5,345 nucleotides of DNA from Prevotellaceae bacterium (GTDB taxonomy: Bacteria > Bacteroidota > Bacteroidia > Bacteroidales > Bacteroidaceae), in assembly GCA_905371275.1 (NCBI GenBank), contig CAJPLH010000140.1:1-5345 (forward strand), read 5' to 3'. Position 1 is the first letter of the stretch. The number at the start of each line of letters is the position of its first letter. Below are positions 1-5,345 of this stretch, in pieces. The notes beneath the pieces are model-generated. The model did not search any database. It had not been told where the DNA came from and saw only the letters and a program-made list of their open reading frames with translations. A program made the translations under genes and the position numbers.

Positions 1-17
1 ACCAATATATTATCTTG

Positions 18-148
18 CATAAACAACACGTCATTTTTCATAAAACAACACGACATTTCTCATAAAACAACACGTCATTTCTCATAAAACAACACGTCGC
101 TTTTCATAAAACGACACGTCACTTTTCATAAAACGACGGGTCGTTTTT
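18..148. repeat. Six-unit 22-bp tandem repeat array with internal dyad
   Basis: Six head-to-tail units begin at 18, 39, 61, 83, 105 and 127. The first is 21 bp and the other five are exactly 22 bp. Every unit starts CATAAA and ends in a T-rich tail. The unit core is a dyad: the last unit is perfect, AAAACGAC-GG-GTCGTTTT at 130-147, while units towards the left carry A for G or T for C changes that weaken one or both arms. The period is close to two helical turns, so the dyads would lie on the same face of the DNA. It could be an array of protein-binding sites, a set of weak hairpins, or a passive satellite-like repeat; the sequence does not decide between these. The array may begin only just inside the window, since the bases before 18 do not match the unit. 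Confidence 0.93.
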
Positions 149-252
149 GAGGAACACTTCGAAGCATCAACTGACTAATTCGCGCAATGCAAATTGAGCA
201 GCTGAGAAGTTTGTATTTTGAATTGTAAAAAAAACAAGAATTCCCCTCTTCT

Positions 253-557
253 CACGCGCGCGTACGCGCACACTAACAAGAGATTACGTTTTTTTGCTGT
301 CACAAGTGTCACACTTTACTTGCAAACTACTCATAACCAACGTGATACGGACTACAACCAGGTATATTTTAACAATTCAGTAATCAAACCACTCAAAAGG
401 AGGAATTTTGGCAAAGCAAAACACATTGTCACAACCTCCTTTTTTGTCTATTTCTCATCATTTTTTCGTCACCATTTTACCACGAATGTGACACTTGTGA
501 CAGCAAAAAAAACTAAATCGCTGTTGGAAGGCGCGCGCGCAACACGCGCGCGTACGC
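253..557. repeat. Large imperfect inverted repeat, MITE-like, with GC-alternating outer arms
   Basis: Positions 289-313 and 487-511 are a perfect 25-bp inverted repeat: a T7 tract followed by GCTGTCACAAGTGTCACA, and its complement. Pairing continues outward imperfectly, with 281-288 against 513-520 at about 6 of 8. It ends in CG-rich tracts at 253-273 and 531-557, which share the 15-mer CACGCGCGCGTACGC. The interior of about 170 bp carries a smaller nested stem, AAAAGGAGG at 395-403 with CCTCCTTTT at 435-443. No transposase gene is present. A non-autonomous mobile element or a long hairpin-forming repeat is the best reading. An open frame starting at a TTG at 218 crosses the whole element, but its protein is low-complexity and follows the repeat structure, so I do not call it a gene. 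Target-site duplications were not identified, so the exact ends are uncertain. Confidence 0.8.
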
Positions 558-570
558 CTACGCGAGAAAA

Positions 571-743
571 ACTTCACATACCCCACTCTATCTGCGGCAC
601 GTCCTCCCTCTATGTGTTGCACTTCCTTTCTCACCACTCCACGAACATTGCCCCAAACTAAACATTGACCATCTCCACTAAGCACGCAAAAACCCAACAT
701 TCCGATACGTCACAACATTTTTTCACCGTGAATCTCCTTGTTT
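571..743. other. Non-coding spacer between two repeat elements
   Basis: This stretch is pyrimidine-rich on the plus strand and lies between the two inverted-repeat elements. I see no supported gene, no promoter matching the Bacteroidetes TTTG / TAnnTTTG pattern, and no terminator. Short minus-strand open frames crossing it begin at TTG codons or run through the flanking repeats, and they show no recognisable family. Confidence 0.5.
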
Positions 744-944
744 TTAACCCAAATCGGTCATTAGATTCTGAACAGATTTCATTAGATTGTTGAGCAGATG
801 GTTGATTGTGAGTTCGAAGGCGTAGCGGGCTACGTCGAGAACGAACGAGCAACAAGATGCCAACAAGAAAATGAAAGATGGCAGGAAGTTATATTCTCGG
901 TAACATATTGCACAATAACGGTCTAATGACCGATTGGGGTTTAA
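744..944. repeat. MITE-like element A: 20-bp terminal inverted repeats, central hairpin, TTAA at both ends
   Basis: Positions 746-765 and 922-941 are inverted repeats matching at 19 of 20 positions, with core ATCGGTCATTAGA. TTAA lies at both outer edges (744-747 and 941-944), as either a terminal base set or a duplicated target. Near the centre a hairpin pairs GGCGTAGC (819-826) with GCTACGTC (829-836), extended by GTTC (812-815) with GAAC (839-842). A 21-22 bp internal tandem duplication occupies 758-800, each half starting TCATTAGATT. A 42-codon frame (798-926, ATG to a double stop TAA TGA) lies inside and ends within the right repeat; it may be incidental. No transposase is encoded. Three blocks of this element recur in the same order at 4331-4420, which supports a dispersed repeat family rather than a chance palindrome. 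Confidence 0.8.
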
Positions 945-1286
945 GTTTCATTGACGCATATATTCATAGAAGGTGTCACCACAAAGTGCAACGATCCTTC
1001 CCCTCCTTTCTCTTTCATCACCTCAACATACAGCTCAATTAATCGCAGCAAATCAGCCTAAGACCCAGAAAATGCAAACTTGAGATGTAATTTTCCGCCG
1101 TTTTAGTTGGTCAAGTCGAATCTTCTTTGTAATTTTCGGCCGAAAACGGAGCCACACAGCTTTCCAACCTTTGAAAGACCTCGGCTCATCCCTGATTTGA
1201 CCTCCGATTCACTCATCGGACAATCTTTACCCACCCCGATGTGCCTTTCCTCACGTCTGTGCACACCGCCTAAATCTTTACCTCGT
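945..1286 (+). promoter_or_regulatory. Leader region of fusA2 with duplicated 15-mer and 14-bp palindrome
   Basis: This stretch of about 340 bases separates element A from the fusA2 start and should contain the fusA2 promoter and 5' untranslated region. The 15-mer TGTAATTTTCCGCCG at 1086-1100 recurs at 1128-1142 with one change, a spacing of 42 bp. The second copy runs into the perfect palindrome TTTTCGGCCGAAAA at 1133-1146. Such a repeated site upstream of a regulated gene could be an operator, but that is inference. I searched by eye for a Bacteroidetes -33/-7 promoter pair and found no convincing match. No Shine-Dalgarno sequence precedes the chosen start; the 17 bases before it are A/T-rich (TAAATCTTTA at 1271-1280), which is normal for this phylum. 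Confidence 0.4.
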
Positions 1287-3440
1287 ATGAAAGTTTACAA
1301 CTCTCACGACATCAAAAACATTGCCCTCCTTGGCAATGACCGTTCTGGAAAAACCACCCTCACGGAGTGTATGCTCTACCACGCTGGAGCACTGCCACGA
1401 CGTGGCCGAATCACACAGAAAAATACCGTTTCTGACTACTTCCCCGTTGAACAAGAATATGGCTATTCTGTCTTTGCCACAGCTTTCCACGTGGAATGGA
1501 ACGAAAAGAAACTCAACATCATAGACTGTCCAGGGTCTGACGACTTTGTGGGAGCAGCAATGACTGCACTCAATGTGACAGACACCGCCATCCTCCTCAT
1601 CAATGGTGCCTTTGGCCCTGAAGTGGGTACGCAAAACCACTTCCGCTACACGGAAAAACTCAACAAGCCTGTCATTTTCCTTGTCAATCAACTTGACCAC
1701 GAGAATTGCGACTACGACACCATCCTCGATGATTTGCAAACCATTTATGGTGAGAAAGCCGCTCCCGTACAATATCCTTTGGCTACGGGAGCTGGATTCA
1801 ATAGTCTCATCGACGTGATTTTGATGAAGAAACTCACGTGGAAAGAAGAAGGCGGAGCCCCCATCATTGAAGACATTCCTGCTGAAGAAATGGAACGCGC
1901 CACTTTGCTTCACAAGGCTTTGGTGGAAGCTGCTGCTGAAAATGATGAACAACTCATGGAGAAGTTCTTTGAAACAGAGCAACTCACCGAAGACGAAATG
2001 CGCGAAGGCATCCGCAAAGGCATGGTGACACGCAGCATCTTCCCTGTATTCTGTGTTTGCGCTGCAAAAGATATGGGCGTGGGTCGCTTGATGGAGTTCT
2101 TGGGCAACGTGGTGCCTTACGTTAATGAAATGCCCACTGTGTTCAACACGCGCGGTGAAGCCGTGGCTCCTCAAGAAGATGCTCCCACCAGCATTTATTT
2201 CTTCAAAACTGGTGTAGAACCTCACATCGGTGAAGTGCAATACTTCAAGGTGATGAGCGGTGTGGTCAAAGAAGGCGACGATTTGCAAAATGCCGATCGC
2301 GGTTCTAAGGAACGCATGGCACAACTCTTCGTTTGCTCTGGTGCAAACCGCGAAAAGGTGAGTCAACTCTCCGCAGGCGACATTGGTTGCACGGTGAAAC
2401 TCAAAGATGTGCGTACGGGCAACACGCTCAACGGCAAGGGCAGCGAACATCGTTTCAACTTCATCAAATATCCTAACCCCAAATTCACCCGCGCCATCCG
2501 CGCCGTGAACGAAGCCGAAACGGAAAAGATGATGGCTGCGCTCACTCGTTTGCGTCAAGAAGATCCCACGTGGGTGGTGGAACAGAGCAAGGAGTTGCGC
2601 CAAGTGCTCGTGCACGGTCAAGGCGAATTCCATCTGCGCACGCTCAAATGGTGTTTGGAAAACATCGACAAGATTCAAATCGAGTTTTACCAACAACGCA
2701 TCCCTTATCGCGAAACCATCACCAAGGCTGCGCGTGCCGACTATCGCCACAAGAAGCAATCGGGCGGTGCAGGACAGTTTGGTGAAGTGCACCTCATCGT
2801 AGAACCCTACTTTGAAGGTATGCCCGAACCCACTAGTTTCACTTTCAACGGACAGGAAATTCGCATCACACCACGTGGCAAAGAAGAGATTTCTCTCGAA
2901 TGGGGCGGCAAACTCGTGTTCATCAATAGTGTTGTGGGCGGTGCCATCGACGCTCGCTTTATGCCTGCCATCCTCAAGGGTGTGATGAGCCGCATGGAAC
3001 AAGGTCCTCTCACAGGATCTTATGCTCGCGATGTGCGCGTCATTGTTTATGATGGCAAGATGCACCCCGTAGACAGCAACGAAGTTTCATTCATGCTCGC
3101 TGGTCGTCACGCGTTTGCAGAAGCCTTCCGCAATGCTGGTCCTAAAATCCTCGAACCCATCTATGATGTGGAAGTATTCGTGCCTTCCGACAAAATGGGC
3201 GATGTGATGAGCGACTTGCAAGGTCGTCGTGGTATGATTGTCGGCATGAGTTCTGAAAATGGCTACGAAAAGTTGCAAGCAAAAGTTCCGCTCAAAGAAA
3301 TGAGCAACTACTCCACTGCTCTATCTAGTCTTACCGGAGGTCGCGCTTCCTTCATTATGAAGTTTGCTAGCTACGAACTTGTTTCGGGCGACATCCAACA
3401 AGCGCTGATTGCCGAACACGCGCAAAAGGAAGAAGAATAG
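1287..3440 (+). CDS. fusA2: Elongation factor G paralog (EF-G2 type, 717 aa)
   Basis: This is a translational GTPase-family factor that moves tRNA and mRNA through the ribosome in the cytoplasm. The ATG at 1287 is chosen because the family begins with this MKVY...IKNIALLG segment. The frame is open back to a TTG at 1107, but those 60 extra residues resemble nothing in EF-G. Visible in order: P-loop GNDRSGKT (16-23), a switch I segment EYGYSV (57-62) where canonical EF-G has ERGITI, DCPGSD (80-85) in place of DTPGHV, and NQLD (134-137) for NKxD. Domain IV has SGGAGQFGEV, and the C-terminal domain V has RGMIVGMSSENG and LSSLTGGRASF. Domains II to V are all present, so the protein looks intact. 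Serine 84 replaces the catalytic histidine. From memory, the Bacteroides thetaiotaomicron EF-G2 is a paralog reported to support translation without GTP hydrolysis and to be needed in carbon-poor gut conditions. Assignment to that group is by motif, not by a computed tree. Confidence 0.95.
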   Translation: MKVYNSHDIKNIALLGNDRSGKTTLTECMLYHAGALPRRGRITQKNTVSDYFPVEQEYGYSVFATAFHVEWNEKKLNIIDCPGSDDFVGAAMTALNVTDTAILLINGAFGPEVGTQNHFRYTEKLNKPVIFLVNQLDHENCDYDTILDDLQTIYGEKAAPVQYPLATGAGFNSLIDVILMKKLTWKEEGGAPIIEDIPAEEMERATLLHKALVEAAAENDEQLMEKFFETEQLTEDEMREGIRKGMVTRSIFPVFCVCAAKDMGVGRLMEFLGNVVPYVNEMPTVFNTRGEAVAPQEDAPTSIYFFKTGVEPHIGEVQYFKVMSGVVKEGDDLQNADRGSKERMAQLFVCSGANREKVSQLSAGDIGCTVKLKDVRTGNTLNGKGSEHRFNFIKYPNPKFTRAIRAVNEAETEKMMAALTRLRQEDPTWVVEQSKELRQVLVHGQGEFHLRTLKWCLENIDKIQIEFYQQRIPYRETITKAARADYRHKKQSGGAGQFGEVHLIVEPYFEGMPEPTSFTFNGQEIRITPRGKEEISLEWGGKLVFINSVVGGAIDARFMPAILKGVMSRMEQGPLTGSYARDVRVIVYDGKMHPVDSNEVSFMLAGRHAFAEAFRNAGPKILEPIYDVEVFVPSDKMGDVMSDLQGRRGMIVGMSSENGYEKLQAKVPLKEMSNYSTALSSLTGGRASFIMKFASYELVSGDIQQALIAEHAQKEEE

Positions 3441-3501
3441 GCTTTGCCAATTCTACTCAAGCAACTACAATGTTTTGACGACATAGACCTCTCTATAAAG
3501 A

Positions 3502-3543
3502 CATCCCCCTCAGCACCGAAAGATGTTGAGGGGGATGATTTTT
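3502..3543 (+). terminator. Intrinsic terminator after fusA2
   Basis: CATCCCCCTCAGCA (3502-3515) pairs with TGTTGAGGGGGATG (3524-3537), a 14-bp stem with one G-T wobble and an 8-base loop. It is followed by a T5 run at 3539-3543. It lies about 60 bases after the fusA2 stop and is oriented to end plus-strand transcription. On the minus strand the run after the stem is only TCTTTAT, so it could also serve weakly as a terminator for the converging B3/4 gene, which ends at 3642. I see no better terminator for that gene in 3441-3641. Confidence 0.9.
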
Positions 3544-3641
3544 GGGAGACTATGCAGTAATATAAGCTAGCATAACAACACAAAACCAAGTTGCCGTAGC
3601 ATCTGCACAAAGAAAAGGGTCGGTGCTAGAATTACACTATA

Positions 3642-4307
3642 TTAGAACCTTACAACTCTTGTATCCCTAGCGTGGGCATAGCGTTGCAGTAAATCTTGTG
3701 CCAAGTCGATGCTCTCTTGAAGCAGTTGCTCATCACCATCATAAGCATTGATGATGAAAAGCAAATGTTGCGTGGTGGGAGAAAGCATAGTGCGTGTGCT
3801 GTCGGAAGTAGGCGAAGCAATGGCACCCACAGCATCGCGATAGACAGGAAGTCCCTCGATGTTGAGAGGACCACGACCGATGCCTTCATAGGGTTCATCA
3901 GCGCGACCGATGCCAAGTTCTATCGCATCACCCACAATTTTATCGGCATCGAGGAGCCCAGTGGGATAGCCACTGAAAATGGACACCAGATTTCCCAAAT
4001 CGACTAAAGTGTCTACACTGTATAAGCCTTTGCCTTGCAAAACACGGCGTGAAAGTTGCTCACTAGCAGGACGATAGCGCGAAGGGTCTTTGCCACACGC
4101 CTTGTAGGCAGCCCGCGTGGCGGCGATGCTGGAGCGTGATTTAATGGTGTCTGTGGTGAAATCGGCTTGTAATTGCTCACAACTGGCTTCGATTTCCGCC
4201 CAGAGTGTCGGTGAAGTGGCTGAGTTTTGCACAGTGACTTCGAGGAATGCTCCCTTAAATTGGGGCACTTGCGCTGCAAAGTCGGAAGAAACGGATAGGG
4301 AAAGCAT
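3642..4307 (-). CDS. B3/4 domain protein (PheRS beta editing-domain-like)
   Basis: A 221-residue protein that I recognise as a stand-alone B3/B4 domain, the fold that in the phenylalanyl-tRNA synthetase beta subunit clears tRNA-Phe mischarged with tyrosine. The diagnostic stretch runs from about residue 58 to 118: RSSIAATRAAYKACGKDPS (58-76), RPASEQLSRRVLQGKGLY (79-96), then VDLGNLVSI (102-110) and the SGYPTGL turn (112-118). There is no signal peptide or membrane segment, so it should be cytosolic. Length matches the usual size of about 220 residues for single-domain relatives. The start is an ATG at 4307 with no clear Shine-Dalgarno site. A role in tRNA or amino-acid quality control is an inference from fold; for most stand-alone members the substrate is unknown. 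It lies 111 bp downstream of the AddB-like gene on the same strand, and a repeat fills most of that gap. Confidence 0.85.
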   Translation of the reverse strand: MLSLSVSSDFAAQVPQFKGAFLEVTVQNSATSPTLWAEIEASCEQLQADFTTDTIKSRSSIAATRAAYKACGKDPSRYRPASEQLSRRVLQGKGLYSVDTLVDLGNLVSIFSGYPTGLLDADKIVGDAIELGIGRADEPYEGIGRGPLNIEGLPVYRDAVGAIASPTSDSTRTMLSPTTQHLLFIINAYDGDEQLLQESIDLAQDLLQRYAHARDTRVVRF

Positions 4308-4330
4308 GAGATTGAGATTTTATTCTAAAA

Positions 4331-4420
4331 CGGTGATTAGAACTAGAACAGATTTTGGGTAGACGAAAGACGACAGTACGTTATCTTTTCACGATTACGG
4401 TCTGATTACTAATAGGGGTT
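4331..4420. repeat. Element B: shortened colinear relative of element A
   Basis: Three blocks match element A in the same order and orientation: 4331-4355 with 755-779 (20 of 25), 4365-4390 with 873-898 (20 of 26), and 4397-4420 with 918-941 (19 of 24). The segment of element A that carries the central hairpin (roughly 780-872) is missing here, and so is a smaller piece around 899-912. The terminal arms still form a degenerate inverted repeat, but the flanking TTAA bases of element A are not kept. The element sits between the AddB-like gene and the B3/4 gene, and its last bases overlap the stop codon of the AddB-like gene (4419-4421). It is probably an old, internally deleted copy. Any part in transcription termination or start of the B3/4 gene is speculative. 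Confidence 0.7.
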
Positions 4421-5345
4421 ATTGATAGCACAAAGAGAAATAGGGGCAATTGCTGCAAACACTGTTGGTTTTGGAGGCGTTTGGGGTGGGATTAAATGTT
4501 GTTTCAGGATGGAGGATTTCTTCTACCAGCGTAATCAACTTTGTTCTGCAATCATCTAGTATCTCACGAAAATTGAGCACTTCGTTATTGTCGAGCAATA
4601 AATAGGGAGAATAATTTTGCTTATACAATTTGTGGATGAAAAACAGCGATGGGGCAATGGGAAGTGTTGCATGCGACAGAGTTAATTTCGTATCGCTTTT
4701 TTGCGACTGCGATAGACGGTTATGATTAAATTCATCGGCAAGCACCGCAGCATAGATGAACGTTTGCAGCATATAGTGCTTTTGCTTGTCGCCTTCAGTA
4801 GTAAAAATTTCATCTAAATCTGTCGCTTTCTCCATATCTCCCCCAGTTTTGTAGTCCACGATGCGGAGCATTTTCTGACTATCTTCATCGATGGTGTCTA
4901 ATCGGTCGATGATTCCCCCAATGGTCAACGAATCAATGGGCGCACCCTTCGAAAGCGGGAGTTTCATCCAGTGATATTGTTCTAGTTCTAAAACACTAAA
5001 TTGGGGATTTTTCGCATCAAATTGGAGAAGAGATTTCACAAAAATCTCAATCAGATTGTACAGATAGGGAGTACTTGGTACTTTTAGCTCTGCAAAAGCA
5101 GTTTCGATATAGCTTCTCAACCTTTTGTCATCATTTTGAAGCGCAGTCAAATAGACTTTGTTGTCTTTTACATTCTGATTGCGGAGGTCGTTGTAGATGC
5201 GTTGCGCTGCGTCGTGGAAGATGCTTCCCAAGGTGTTGGGTTGCACTTCGTTGTCAGTGGCTTCGGGCTGTTTGATTTTGAGGACTGTCTCATAATAGAA
5301 TCGCAGCTGACAGCGCAAATAGGTGTTGATGGCGGAAGGAGAAAG
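4419..5345 (-). CDS. AddB-like PD-(D/E)XK nuclease subunit, C-terminal part (5' end outside window)
   Basis: The last 308 residues of a larger protein; the frame stays open to the window edge. A TTG at 5318 is not a real start, because the preceding codons read LSPSAINTY, the usual lead-in to this nuclease domain. Domain motifs, numbered from the edge: first iron-sulfur cysteine C12 in LRCQLRFYYE, motif GSIFHDAAQ with H44, GGIIDRLD with D147, IVDYKTGG with D164 and K166, QTFIY (194-198) as the QxxxY motif, and a closing C297-x2-C300-x5-C306. The split cysteine set (one before, three after the nuclease core, spaced C-x2-C-x5-C) is that of AddB and RecB-like nucleases holding a 4Fe-4S cluster. 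All catalytic residues are present. The family, with the AddA helicase-nuclease, resects double-strand DNA ends for RecA recombination. The N-terminal helicase-like portion and any addA partner would lie to the right. I give no gene symbol because Bacteroidetes relatives are often annotated only as PD-(D/E)XK family proteins. Confidence 0.9.
   Translation of the reverse strand, partial: LSPSAINTYLRCQLRFYYETVLKIKQPEATDNEVQPNTLGSIFHDAAQRIYNDLRNQNVKDNKVYLTALQNDDKRLRSYIETAFAELKVPSTPYLYNLIEIFVKSLLQFDAKNPQFSVLELEQYHWMKLPLSKGAPIDSLTIGGIIDRLDTIDEDSQKMLRIVDYKTGGDMEKATDLDEIFTTEGDKQKHYMLQTFIYAAVLADEFNHNRLSQSQKSDTKLTLSHATLPIAPSLFFIHKLYKQNYSPYLLLDNNEVLNFREILDDCRTKLITLVEEILHPETTFNPTPNASKTNSVCSNCPYFSLCYQ

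Noticed and set aside
18..148. CRISPR array
   Set aside because: The 22-bp units abut directly with no unique spacers between them, so this is a tandem repeat and not a CRISPR.
218..661. Plus-strand 147-residue open frame
   Set aside because: It begins at TTG, crosses both arms of the large inverted repeat, and its protein is unlike any family I know; its openness is explained by the repeat sequence.
458..855. Two minus-strand frames of 80 and 65 residues
   Set aside because: They overlap the inverted repeat and element A, show no domain, and at least the second starts at TTG; probably repeat-derived artefacts.
1166..1173. AACCTTTG as a possible -7 promoter element for fusA2
   Set aside because: It differs from TAnnTTTG at the first base and no TTTG lies at the right distance upstream; too weak to call.
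1107..1286. 60-residue N-terminal extension of the EF-G paralog from a TTG
   Set aside because: EF-G2-type proteins start at the MKVY segment encoded from 1287; the extension has no EF-G similarity and contains the leader repeats.
1278..3065. 595-residue minus-strand open frame opposite fusA2
   Set aside because: It is a shadow of the strongly coding plus strand, rich in His and Phe as expected from antisense of such codon use, with no recognisable domain.
5316..5318. TTG as the start of the nuclease gene
   Set aside because: The frame continues upstream to the window edge with residues typical of the AddB nuclease lead-in (SPSAINTYL), so the gene is partial at its 5' end.

Overview
The window looks like chromosomal DNA from a member of the Bacteroidales, most probably a Prevotella-like or Bacteroides-like relative. 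This rests on three things: an EF-G paralog of the Bacteroides EF-G2 type, an AddB-like nuclease ending of the Bacteroidetes kind, and genes without clear Shine-Dalgarno sites. The species cannot be named from sequence reading alone.

Layout. The first 1286 bases carry no convincing gene and form a repeat island. It holds a six-unit 22-bp tandem array (18-148), a large imperfect inverted repeat with 25-bp perfect arms and GC/CG-alternating tracts (253-557), and a second, unrelated MITE-like inverted repeat (744-944). These are followed by a roughly 340-base leader with a duplicated 15-mer and a 14-bp palindrome. Next comes fusA2 (1287-3440, + strand), a 717-residue EF-G paralog whose G domain lacks the catalytic histidine, with an intrinsic terminator about 60 bases after its stop. 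Converging on it from the right are two minus-strand genes: a B3/4 (PheRS beta editing-domain-like) protein (3642-4307) and, upstream of that, the C-terminal part of an AddB-like helicase/nuclease subunit that runs off the right edge (4419 to beyond 5345).

The genes do not form one pathway. EF-G2 acts in ribosome translocation, the B3/4 protein is plausibly linked to tRNA quality control, and the AddB-like protein acts in double-strand-break end processing. The two minus-strand genes could share a transcript.

The main structural discovery is that the 744-944 element has a shorter, colinear relative at 4331-4420, between the two minus-strand genes and reaching into the stop codon of the AddB-like gene. 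Two copies in 5.3 kb point to a dispersed, non-coding repeat family. I found no tRNA, rRNA, CRISPR array, transposase or obvious new defence system.
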